In this document: positions 55,124-64,000 of the stretch, one piece after another | Numbering within the stretch: the stretch's first letter is position 1 | Layout: each line of letters opens with the position of its first letter | From: Conus ventricosus | Taxonomy: Eukaryota > Mollusca > Gastropoda > Neogastropoda > Conidae | NCBI GenBank assembly: GCA_018398815.1 | Contig: CM031607.1 | Coordinates: 86,906,149-86,970,148 of the forward strand | Reading direction: 5' to 3' | Length of the DNA: 64,000 nucleotides | Notes under the pieces: generated by a model | Told to the model about the DNA's origin: nothing | Database searches by the model: none | What the model saw: only the letters and a program-made list of their open reading frames with translations | Translations under genes and position numbers: made by a program

Positions 55124-56284
55124 ATGAAACTAAATATGGCTTTTTCCAAAATCATCCACCCCCAAAAGAAGAGGAAGGCAGCAGCCCCTATTTCAGGGGA
55201 TTTTCAATCGGACAGTGACTTGGATATGGAGATAAGAGAGAGGACAGGTTTCTGGGCTTCCTGGCTCGTGATAGAAGGGACGGAGCAGGAAAAGCCCATT
55301 TCAGCTCTGAGTCCTTTCGCGATCCAGAAGGGCTTCCAAGGTCTAGCAGGTGACCCTTAGTCGGTCAAAAGGCTACGGAATGGATCATTCCTTGTCCAGT
55401 GCAGATCGAAAAAGCAATCGGAACAGCTGCTGAGGGCAACAAAGCTCGTGGACAGAGAGATCCGGGTGACTCCCCATAAGCAATTAAATTCATCCAAAGG
55501 AGTTACTCGGTGCCCGGATTTGACAGGTGTCTCGGAAGCGGAGATCAAGACAGAACTGGCATCCCAAGGTGTGACGGAGGTGCATAGGGTGACAGTCAAA
55601 AAAGGTGCAGAAAGAGTGGCCACCAACACCCTCTTTCTGACATTCTGCAACCCTGTGCTGCCTCCGGTCATTAAAGTAGGGTACCTGAATGTCCGAGTTC
55701 AATTGTATGTCCCATCCCCACTGAGGTGTTTCAAATGCCAGAAGTTTGGACATGTCGGAGACCGCTGTTCTGAGCAGGAGGTGTGTGGTGTTTGTTGCAA
55801 GGCAACCCATGATGGGCCGTGTAAAGACCCGGCGCATTGTGCGAACTGCGGTGGCGACCATCCCTCCTCTTCACGCAGCTGCCCTGTTTGGATTCAGGAG
55901 TCCACCATACAAAGAATTAAAACTGAAAAGAAAATCTCGTTTTTTGAGGCCCGCAAACAGGTTGTTGGCAGTCGGATGCCAACAGCGTCTTCATATGCTT
56001 CAGCAGTAAAGAAAGTTTCGACTCGTTCAGTCTGCTGCCAGACTGATGAATTTATATTTTCTAAAAACATTGCAAGGAAGACTAGTAAACTCTGGTGGAA
56101 GCAGGTCCACCACCTCCCAACCCAAAGTGAATGCCCCTGGTGGAGGCAAAAAATCCCCACCCCTCAGACTGCCCAGCAGTCTACAACATCTGCTGCTGGG
56201 CAATTAAAAAGCCAGCTCTGCTGCCTTGAACTCCTGTGTACAGTGCCCGTGGCGGGCAAGGGAGTCAACCAAGTGTGGAGATGA
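55124..56284 (+). pseudogene. LINE ORF1 (gag-like, zinc knuckles), one in-frame stop
   Basis: The two open parts (55124-55360 and 55448-56284) share one frame and are separated by a single TAG at 55358-55360. The N-terminus is lysine-rich and acidic. The middle matches the domain that precedes the knuckles in jockey/I gag proteins (GVTRCPDLTGVSEAEI, then VHRVTVKKG). The knuckles are CFKCQKFGHVGDRC, CGVCCKATHDGPC and CANCGGDHPSSSRSC (about 55730-55890). After about 56090 the frame drifts, since the neighbouring frame carries the better continuation (KCGDEEETPTISKIQAL). The protein would bind LINE RNA and chaperone reverse transcription. Confidence 0.85.
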
Positions 56285-56499
56285 GGAAGAAACCCCCACC
56301 ATCTCCAAAATCCAGGCCCTCTTCCCCCTGGGGGAAAGTCTCCACAGGTCGAAGACCCAAAACATCCGGTGCAACTTTCCAAAAAATTTACTCCTTTGGG
56401 AAGCAGACTTTGAATAGATACCGATTTCTCTCCTATTCACCCTCTGCACCTGGAAGTAAAGAATCCATTGGAATTCCGGGACTAAAATCAAACTTTGGG

Positions 56500-59400
56500 G
56501 AAATTAAAAAAATAATCTATATAGCGCCTACTCGGCTAGGGAAGCTCTAAGCGTTTTCAATAACACTCTTAGACTGCGCTTTCTGTGTCAAACTATAAAA
56601 CCTTCCGCGGGCCCGGAAACAAAATAAAAGCCAGAAGACCTCACTCTTTCGGCTTTAATATTCTTTCAAAACCCTGCAAAACCATCCAATTTGGGGACGT
56701 CAGGGGGTTTCCCCTTTTTTTTTACAAAAACTCGCTTTTTAGTCCTGCGCCTGACTACCCCCCTTCAGGCGTACTCGAGGTCACTCTCCACAGACTTTTT
56801 ACAATCGCTCACTTTACTGCCCCCTTCGTCCCGGGTTGTCGTCAGACCTTTGTCATCTGATTGGAGAACTTCCTCGCCTTTTTGCGTTGGGGTACTTTAA
56901 TGGCACAGTCCTTTTTGGGGGAGTGTCAATTCGTCATCCAAGGCTGCTTCTGGGGGATTCCTTTCTACTTTGTTTTTTTTTGGGTCTGAACGCGGATCTC
57001 CAACTTACCTCCACTCTTCACGGGTTTCACTTTCGTGTTTAGATTGTCGTTTGGCCCCCTCCGGGTCCTGGACTATGGTGGTCGTCCATGACAATCTGCC
57101 CCCGAAAGGACCATTTCCCTTTCTTTAAAACCCCTTTAAAACGAAAACGCTCTTTTCCCGCAACATTTTAAAATTAAAAAGGGGGCAAACGGGGACTTTT
57201 TGTAACCGTTTTCAAAGAATTCCGACACTGATTTCTTCAGAGTCCCACCCAGCAAAAATCCGACCAAATACTTGAAAAACGTGCAAAAAAACCAGTATTC
57301 CGTGTCTTCGACAAACCCAAACCAAAAAAACCCTTTTTTAATTCAGACGCCAACAAATTTCAAAAAGTCGAAAGCGGGCTCACTGGGGTTACCACGACCT
57401 TCGGGTCCCAACGCTCGAGCCCATCAAAACCCGGCGAAATAAAGACACACTTTCAAAATGTAAACGTGGGGTTTTGGGAGAAACTTCGCCCAGGGACATC
57501 TAAAAACTTCAAAAAAAAAAAGTTTGAACACATTAAAAAATCAAAGGGAAGAACACCAACCCCTCATCTCATTTTGAAACTTGCCGAGCCGATCACGGAC
57601 AAACAAGCTTTTGCCAATCTTTTGGGCCCCACCATCCAACAAAAACTCCCATTTCAATAAATCTGAGCCTTTTTAAAAACAAAGAGATCAGAGAGAAACC
57701 CCATACAATTTCACATCAGACAACTCGAAACCTACAATCTCCTTTTCAGTCACTGAACTAAAATTAGCTTTGCAAACCGCACTGATTCGCCCCCTGGTCG
57801 GGATACTTTCTTTATGGGTTTTGAAACATTTCCAGAAAGCGGTCTGCAGACTCTTCCAAAGTCTATAACCATATCGGACCACAGGGCCCCTTTCCCCGCC
57901 CCCCGGGCGGAAAGCCTGATCATTCCAATTTAAACCCTGGAAAGGCCTTCCCAAACCCCTTCCAACTATCCCCAACCTCGACTAGCCCTTGTAAGCGAGG
58001 GAAAAGATGTCAACTCCCGTCTGATGTGGAAGCGGGAACCGAGGCCCTTTTTTGGCCCTAACAGGGGGGGTTCCGGAAGTACCACTCGACATTTTGACCA
58101 TCAATCCTCGGGAAAAACCACCACCCGCAAACGCCTTTGTCAAGAACGCATGTGGTACTATTTTTTTTTTACCTAAAAAAGCAACGACACCACAGGAAAT
58201 CAGGAACCTTAGGGACCGCAAAAATTTGGGTTTTTTGGGGGCACCTCCCCCTCTGTTAACCAAAACTTTCGGGCTGATCGACTTCCGGGTGGGGTTTTGG
58301 GCACCACACCTCGACATCCAGGGCGGGAGCTGGGTGTCCCTCAGGGAGACCTTTTCTCCAGCCCTTTCACATTAAAAAACGATTTGTCAAATCGGTAACC
58401 GGGCTCTGACCCCTCTGTTCGTTGACGTTCGCGCTTTCGCAGTTGGAGCTTTATGCCCGCGTACCCCATGACTCCAACTTTTTGGGCAACAAGATTCAAA
58501 AGTGGGCCGAGGAAAACGGTTTTACCTTCTCACCACCAAAAATCATCAATTTATTTCCACAATTTCTCAATTTTTTGCTGATCCGAAATTGCGACAAGTC
58601 CCCCTTCCCGCTGTAAAAGAAACCAAATTTCCCAGGAGTTTTTTTTGATCAAAAAATTAATTTTTTTAGCCACATTAAAAACTTTAAAAATCTTTCCAAA
58701 AGTCTGAATTTCTGCGGGCAGGCACACTGACTGGGGGGCCCGATAAGAAAAAATTGCTGAACCTCTACAGAGCCTTGGTCCGTTCCAAACTGGGCTAGGG
58801 GTTTTGCGTGACGGCCGCAAGACCCTCTTAACTGAAACTCTTGATCCATTCACCACGAGGGCTTCGTCCTGTCCTTTGGGGCATTTCCCCACCACCCCGT
58901 TCAGCCTGTACGCAGAGGCAGGGGAACCCCACCCGTCCAACCGCAGGCGAAAATGTCCAAATTTCTAAACAAATGTTCCAAAACTGCAGATCCTGCCTAT
59001 GACTGTTCTTTGACCCCCAGTTTCAAACAAATTCGAAAACCCGCCCCAACTTATCCGCCGGTTTTGGTCTTTTGAGCAGCCTCACGTGCGAAATGCAGGG
59101 CTAAATTAGGGGTTGTTAGAATTTTTTCCAATTTTCCCGATGAACCTCCGTGGACCTTTTTCACACCAAATTTGTTTTTATCTTGCAGCTTTTTTGAAAG
59201 AGTCTACCACCTCTGGCATCAACCTTTTAAAACGACCCCTGTTCAAAAACCCCTCTTTCCAGAAAAATTTTCACTACGTTCCAAGTCTGAAGATGGGGTA
59301 GCCATGCGCCTATTGCCCGGTGCTCCTTCTCAGATACGTTAAAACAAAACCTCCAGAGCTTCTGCTATTCCCGCTGAACTTACTGCTCTGGTTCTGGCAT

Positions 59401-60060
59401 TGAAGAAAATCTCACAATCTACGAAATGGACTTTCTGGTTCTGCGGGTTCGCTTCAGCTTGAAGGCCATAGCTGCTCAAACCCTTTACACCCGAACTTTT
59501 ACATTCTTTGAACTTTTTCAAGTTGAAAGCGGTGGGTTTCAACATTACTCTAGCTTGGTTCCTGGTCAGTTGGGACGGGGAACGAAAAGGTTTTATGGTT
59601 TTGCCAAGAATCCAAAAGAAAAGGGCCAAAAATATATATTCCCCCCCCTCTGAAACCCAAAATTTAATGTTAAGGGAAATCTCTGGCAGGAGATTGGAAT
59701 ACCCAGACGGATACAAACTCTTTCAGATCTGTCCAAACCTTAAGGAGTTCCTCCATCTACGTCTGGTGGTCGTAAAGAGGAAATGGTTCTGTGCCGCTGC
59801 ACACCGGCCATTCGTATTTTACTCATTCCTACCTTTTAAAGAGTGAAGAAGCTCCGTGGTGCATTCCATGTCATGTGCCACTCACAATGAACATATTCTT
59901 TTAGAGTGTTGGGACTTGCACGATGTGAAACACAAACATTTTACAGCGAGTCCATGAAGATCCTGTTCAGGGATGTCCCGCCTGACGTGATCCTTGGGTT
60001 TTTGAGAGAGATTAGCATTTTTCATCTGATTTAAGATTTTACGGAAGAAAGATTTTTAAC
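56500..60060 (+). pseudogene. LINE ORF2 (endonuclease-RT-RNase H), heavily corrupted
   Basis: The endonuclease block is visible as LTTPLQAYSRSL and GYFNGTVLFGG (56885-56920), where the catalytic Asp of the GDFNG motif is read as Tyr. RT shows GVPQGDLFSPAL, which needs a frame change at about 58333, and VDDFAL-like catalytic residues near 58424. A thumb region follows (RALVRSKLGXG at about 58770-58800). RNase H traces are at about 59360-59700 (ALVLALKKISQSTKWTFW). A C-terminal THNEHILLECWDL occurs at about 59880. Frame changes occur every 20-60 bases and are mostly homopolymer-length differences. Confidence 0.75.
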
Positions 60061-60180
60061 GAAGTTTCTGGTGCGTTTCTAGAAGATGTCATTTAAAGAG
60101 ATGTGTGAAAGGTGGGTTTTTTAAATATTAAAAAAAAATTTTTTTTAATGACTTGTGAGTTGATTTTAACGTGGTGACAG

Positions 60181-60225
60181 CCCTGATGTGGCCCTTTGCG
60201 GTTGGCTGGGCTATAAAGCAACATT

Positions 60226-60268
<43 letters not shown>
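60181..60268 (+). repeat. LINE 3' tail followed by (CT)n
   Basis: It has the same 60 bp module as the short repeats at 21741-21800 and 41965-42026. Here it ends the large LINE, so the other two are likely 5'-truncated copies or SINEs sharing its tail. Confidence 0.85.
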
Positions 60269-60271
<3 letters not shown>

Positions 60272-60410
60272 ACCTTCTGTCCTCCCCCTTCTCGCTCCTC
60301 ATCCTCTCTCCTCCTCCTCTTCCTTAATATTGAAATTTCAGTGTTTTAAAATGAAAGTAAAAATCTGAAGTGAGGCAGGGAACAGTAAACAGCGAAGAAC
60401 AAAGAAGTAG

Positions 60411-60439
60411 GATAACTCTTGCTTTGAGCAAGAGTTATC
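60411..60439. repeat. Perfect 13 bp stem-loop
   Basis: GATAACTCTTGCT, loop TTG, AGCAAGAGTTATC. No mismatches. It lies in intron 2, 515 bp before the BIR exon, with no T-run after it. Confidence 0.9.
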
Positions 60440-60953
60440 ATACTTGTGTGTCCTTTGGTCCGAGTCCACGGCACAGAGTAAGCCCAAAACTCTTATATAT
60501 TGTTTATTACACTCAAAGCTGCACCTGGCTTTTCTCATCAGATCAACCAGTGCCCAACATATTCATGCACAGTCCATCCCTTGACCCGTACCATACCTGA
60601 CTCTGAGGCAAGTCTCCTGTCCGTTTCCTTTTTCTATGGCAGCACGATCCCACATGACCCTTCAATTTCCTGTCATCTGCTGGACTTGTCACTCCAAAAT
60701 CCTTGCGCCCTACCAATGGCGTTGAAGTACAAGGAGTGCACAACTCATGCTATTTTTCTGCTATTTTTACTGACCTAGGGCATTGAGCTAATTTATTGAG
60801 GCCCAAATTCCAGGAGAAAAATCACAGTTAAAAAAAAAAAGATTTTCACAGAGGCAGGCGATTTTCATCTGTTCAAACATGGTTGTTACTTCTTGACCTT
60901 TTCTATAACCCTGAACTTTGACCCGTACATTGATGTGGTCAACTGACGGACAG

Positions 60954-61107
60954 GTGGTGACCTACGAGGACCTGGGCATTTTCACCCAGCAGCCCAAACG
61001 GCCGGACCTGGCGGTGACCCAGATCAGAATCAACACCTTTGACCAGTGGCCTCATCAGGACAGCCACCCCGCTGACCAGATGGCAGAGGCCGGCTTCTAT
61101 TACACAG
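60954..61107 (+). CDS. IAP gene, exon 3: N-terminal half of BIR domain
   Basis: The acceptor is GGACAG and the donor GTGTCT. It encodes VVTYEDLGIFTQQPKRPDLA, then RINTFDQWPHQDSHPADQMA and EAGFYYTG. The R..TF..WP and LAEAGF-like AEAGFYYTG blocks are the signature of a baculoviral IAP repeat. The LGIFTQQPKRPDLA lead-in is typical of molluscan and other IAPs before their BIR. The exon ends in phase 1, and the next exon starts accordingly with Gly. BIR domains bind caspases or IAP-antagonist peptides in the cytosol. A RING domain, if present, would lie beyond the window. Confidence 0.93.
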
Positions 61108-61677
61108 GTGTCTGTCTGTCTGTCTGTCTGTATCTCTCTCTCTCTTTCTCTCTCTCTCTTTGTCACCTCTCTCTCTCTTTCTCTCGCTGTCTATCTCTAT
61201 CAGTCTATCTATCCGTCTGTTTATCTATTTATCCATCTATCTATTTGTCAATTTGTTTATTTTCTATTACTGATTAATGTATCTATTTCTGTATTTATCT
61301 ATTTATTATTTTTGTACTATCTGTCTAGTATTGTGTCTATCTGTCCATCAGTCTACCTGTCTCTCTGTTTATCTATCCATTTATTTATTATTTGTTTATT
61401 ATTTATTCATTTAGTTATCTATTTACTTATTTATTGATATATTTATCATTTATCTATTTATACATTTATTTATTTATCTATCTGTTATTGATTGTATTCA
61501 TTTTTTTAATTTATCTGTTTGTCATTAATTGTTTATCTATTATTTATCTATCTATTCATTGATTCACTTATCTGTTCAGCTATTTATTTATTTATTTATT
61601 TATTCATTCATTCATTCATCCATTCATTCCTTCATCCATTCATTCCTTCCTTCCTTCATTCGTCTCTCTCCAATCAG
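61108..61677 (+). other. Intron 3 of IAP gene, simple repeats
   Basis: GTGTCT donor and CTCCAATCAG acceptor. The interior is almost wholly (TCTG), (TC), (TTTA/TCTA) and (TTCA/TTCC) repeats. No gene; the frames there are repeat artefacts. Confidence 0.85.
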
Positions 61678-61858
61678 GCCACCAGGACCTGGTACGCTGC
61701 TTCTTCTGTAAGGGGGGCTGAAGACGTGGGAGCGGTCGGACCAGCCCTGGGTGGAGCACTGCCGCTGGTTCCCTCGCTGCCCCTTCGTCCGCCTGGCCAA
61801 GGGTCAGAGGTTCGTGGACGTCGTGCAGACCCTCAACAGCGCCGCCAACCAGCCCACG
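61678..61858 (+). CDS. IAP gene, exon 4: zinc-binding half of BIR, frameshift
   Basis: It reads [14 protein letters not shown] and then meets TGA at once because the G-run at 61712-61717 has six G where the frame needs seven. One base further, the other frame continues [20 protein letters not shown], then [20 protein letters not shown] and SAANQPT. With the frames considered together the zinc ligands C-x2-C-x16-H-x6-C are all present. The donor GTTCGT is weak but gives phase 0, matching exon 5. Everything except the one base looks under selection, so a consensus error or a very recent mutation is likely. Confidence 0.9.
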
Positions 61859-62233
61859 GTTCGTGTTGTTGTTACCGTTGTTGTTGTTGTTGTATTGTAC
61901 GTATACGTATTGTAATCAAAGCATTGAGAATGGAATCCACCACAAAGACAGTGTGGTTTAAAGCAAAATGCGATTTCTGTAATGAAACACAGTAAATACG
62001 CCCTCCTCCACCTGATGAATGAAGACATGTCAAAGTATCGTCAGCTTAACGTGCGTTCAGTGAGAACTGGGTCAGCAGTGCCTCTGTGCGCACTATCCCT
62101 GGTCACGGAGAGAGGGAGGGAGAGAGAGAGAGAGACAGGGAGGGAGAGAGAGAAGAAAGAGAAAGAAAGACATGGTTGAACGGATGGGAGAGAGAGAGAC
62201 TCAGAGAGAGTATGCATGCATACGGCAAAATAG

Positions 62234-62234
<1 letters not shown>

Positions 62235-62265
<31 letters not shown>
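62235..62265. repeat. Poly-C run (31 bases)
   Basis: Uninterrupted C-run in intron 4. A G-run lies about 200 bases downstream, so the two could pair or form quadruplex/i-motif structures. Confidence 0.95.
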
Positions 62266-62685
62266 AGTTCAGCTTTTCTCCTTTGATAATCCTCCTTATT
62301 TTCCATGCAAAAACACATAAATGATGACGTCTATCCCGAAATGAAGCATGTTGAAGGAGAAAGTATTTACACAGTTTAGCAATAGCAACAGTACCGACAT
62401 TCCGTGAAGATTTGCCGACAGAAATTTCGTGTTTAGTTTGAGTGTATTGGGTGGGTGGGGGGGGGGGGGGGGATTGCTATTAAAAAAAACTTTGTTTCCA
62501 AATGTGTCGTGCTTTGTCTTGTGATTTCTCTGTCTCTTTCTTTCAATAGAACAGCAATTTTTTTATTTTAAAAATTTTTTTTAACCTCACTTTGAAACTA
62601 ACTGTGATTCATACTGACCGCTACCCTGCGTTGCTTTGTATTTCGCTCTACTGTTTACAAACCGCGCGCAAGCACGCACAGTCGG

Positions 62686-62723
<38 letters not shown>

Positions 62724-62837
62724 GTCAGTACAACACTATTTTAATCTGACAGTAAATGGTTTCAGTCAGTCACTGTGTGTGTGTGACCATAATAATGATA
62801 CTAACATCTGGTTTCTTTTGTATATATTTTTTTGTTT

Positions 62838-62904
62838 TCGTGTGTGTGCATGCGTGCGTGCGTGTGTTTGTGTGTGTGTGTGCGTGTGTGTGTGTGTGTG
62901 TGCA

Positions 62905-62994
<90 letters not shown>

Positions 62995-63041
62995 CGTGTG
63001 TGTGTGTGTGTGTGGGGTGTGTGTGTGTGTGTGTGTGTGTG
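62838..63041 (+). repeat. (GT)n/(GC) tract next to exon 5
   Basis: About 200 bp of alternating purine-pyrimidine DNA ending only four bases before the splice acceptor of exon 5. GT-rich tracts beside acceptors can influence exon inclusion in other genes; here this is inference. Confidence 0.9.
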
Positions 63042-63045
63042 ACAG

Positions 63046-63106
63046 ATATTCGAGCAGCAGGTGATTGATGAAGTGAACAGACTGAACAGGGAAGAGAGGA
63101 GACAAG
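63046..63106 (+). CDS. IAP gene, exon 5 (helical segment after BIR)
   Basis: The acceptor is TGACAG and the donor GTGAGT, a consensus match. In phase 0 it reads IFEQQVIDEVNRLNREERRQ and leaves one base (phase 1). The charged, helix-forming sequence directly after a BIR is common in IAP proteins and links to downstream domains (UBA, CARD or RING) outside the window. The phase agrees with exon 4 only when the missing base there is counted. Confidence 0.8.
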
Positions 63107-63419
63107 GTGAGTTGTCATGAGTGGTCTTTGACAAGCGAACCATAAACTTGACCTTTCAATTGACCAGTACTTCAGCTGGGTTTTTTTTCCCCTTTCATTT
63201 TTAAGCAAGAGGTTTTTCTTTCTTCTCTATCCCAGATGTTATTGTCATTACTAGTTCTCTTTATTACCATTATTATTACTATTATTGTTATTATTATTAT
63301 TATTATTATCATTATTATTGTTTTTGTTCTTGTTGTTGTTATCATCATCATCATTATTATTATTATTCTTGTTGTTTTGTTCCTGTTGTTGTTGTTCTTA
63401 TTGGGGGGTTGTTCTTAGT
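63107..63419 (+). other. Intron 5 start, ATT/GTT repeats
   Basis: GTGAGT donor, then a long (ATT)n/(GTT)n stretch at about 63245-63400 on the + strand. No gene. Confidence 0.8.
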
Positions 63420-64000
63420 GGAGAAATGTTTGCTGTTTTTCTGTCCTTCAATCCATAGTACTCTTGATCTAATTTTGGCTCCTTTCGGGTTTTTTTTTTG
63501 TATGTCTTGTAACTCTAGTTTTTGTTTATTGCTTAATTAATAAACCATTCTATAAGCTTGTATGTCCAGCATCTTTTGTTATGAAAGATTCTCTGTCATG
63601 AAGTCCTTTTTGCAGATCTAACCTATCATTTCTTCAACAACAAGGTAATTGTTAGCCCAAACCAACACAATAATTACATATTTTGGATTTTGTAAGTTCC
63701 TGTTCATCAGCAGAATTCATGAGTTCATGGTTGTTTATGCAGTTATCTAGTAATGCATTGATATTTTTTTTTTACAAAATGATGTTGTAAGAGATTAATC
63801 CTCCAGTACCCAGTGCCTCTTCTGAACTTGCTGTTCTCTAAATTCTGCAACTAGAGCTTTATGATCCGGGTTAGAGATTGTATTATGTTCTCATGATGCA
63901 ATAAAGGAAACGATATCTTCTGAAGCAAAACAGTAATCCAACTGACAGGTGATAAAAGGATGAAGGAGCTTCCATGTATAATCTTAATCATTGTCTGAAA
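63420..64000 (-). mobile_element. L1-like LINE, endonuclease and linker part
   Basis: 63420-63836 matches 50274-50695 with few differences. From 63837 to the window end the minus strand continues with endonuclease C-terminal residues (ISNPDHKALVAEF, QLDYCFASEDI), which the other copy lacks. The copy therefore extends beyond the right edge, in the opposite orientation to the IAP gene. Frameshifts are present in poly-T tracts. Confidence 0.8.

Larger units (their letters stand above)
54397..60240 (+). mobile_element. Nearly full-length I/jockey-type LINE with RNase H
   Basis: The 5' UTR starts CCGGGGGTTGCAACCTTGCC. ORF1 is at 55124-56284 with zinc knuckles. ORF2 has endonuclease, RT, RNase H and a C-terminal Cys/His tail. 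The 3' end is the module CCTGATGTGGCCCTTTGCGG, a GGCTGGGCTATAAAGCAACA segment and ATTATCTTCTCTCT, passing into a (CT)n run. At about 5.8 kb it is a complete-length copy. ORF1 has one in-frame TAG, while ORF2 is riddled with indels, a contrast that suggests local sequence-quality problems. Confidence 0.85.
54302..60953 (+). other. Intron 2 of IAP gene (6.7 kb), occupied by a LINE
   Basis: The donor is GTATGG and the acceptor CTGACGGACAG. Nearly all of the intron is one same-strand LINE (about 54397-60240). The remaining 700 bp hold a perfect 13 bp hairpin at 60411-60439 and no exon that I can support. Confidence 0.6.
61859..63045 (+). other. Intron 4 of IAP gene, simple repeats
   Basis: It contains a GA-rich tract (62107-62215), a 31-base C-run (62235-62265), a G-run (about 62456-62472), and (TG)n tracts at about 62690-62716 and 62838-63041. 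The acceptor GTGTGTGACAG is embedded in the last GT tract. No exon was found. Confidence 0.8.

Noticed and set aside
62692..63208. Long Cys/Val and His/Thr frames before exon 5
   Set aside because: Again products of the GT tract; only the 61 bp after the acceptor is a plausible exon.

Overview
This 64 kb window is nuclear DNA of an animal, most likely a mollusc. The signs are split genes with GT-AG introns, heavy (GT)n/(CT)n/(TTTA)n microsatellite content, Ty3/gypsy, non-LTR, hAT, Helitron and SINE repeats, and an inhibitor-of-apoptosis gene with one canonical BIR domain split over two exons. Nothing prokaryotic was seen. The mollusc assignment is inference from repeat texture. The window is dominated by mobile DNA and has only two credible host transcription units.

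Layout. 1-1.92 kb: decayed Ty3/gypsy fragment (- strand). 1.92-11.13 kb: four copies of a 1.6 kb LTR-like repeat family. Two are joined tail to tail as a 3.2 kb palindrome, one lies 3 kb further on, and one is a shorter variant. 11.13-13.37 kb: 5'-truncated CR1/jockey-like LINE. 13.35-20.57 kb: a second palindrome with about 650 bp arms. Its right arm carries two nested insertions: a structurally complete, very young 4,691 bp Ty3/gypsy element (identical 151 bp LTRs, GTTAC target duplication, PBS and PPT) and a 1.2 kb LINE 3' end. 23.87-26.70 kb: a near-complete but frameshifted hAT transposon that appears to sit inside the last coding exon of an unidentified host gene on the - strand.

About 29-41.7 kb: the decayed remains of a Maverick/Polinton (adintovirus-like) element on the + strand. 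It has a recognisable protein-primed DNA polymerase B of about 3.5 kb, a probable major capsid protein, two further protein remnants, a tandemly duplicated module with TATA-like motifs, and two minisatellites. All its genes are broken.

44.4 kb to beyond 63.1 kb: a BIR-domain (IAP/BIRC-like) gene on the + strand. Five exons can be placed with consistent phases. Intron 1 (9.5 kb) holds a 55 bp tandem repeat, a SINE, a GT-rich tract, an L1-like LINE (- strand), an alternating 118/129 bp satellite and a Helitron with a clear 3' terminus. Intron 2 (6.7 kb) holds an almost complete 5.8 kb LINE of the I/jockey type with ORF1, endonuclease, RT and RNase H. The second BIR exon has one base too few in a G-run, which either breaks the gene or is a consensus error. 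The window closes in another copy of the L1-like LINE.

At least two stretches (about 27.1-28.9 kb and 56.3-59.7 kb) have a homopolymer-rich, indel-laden texture that looks like unpolished consensus, so some broken frames may not be biological. Most elements work independently of each other; the only gene with an inferable cellular role is the IAP gene (caspase/ubiquitin signalling).
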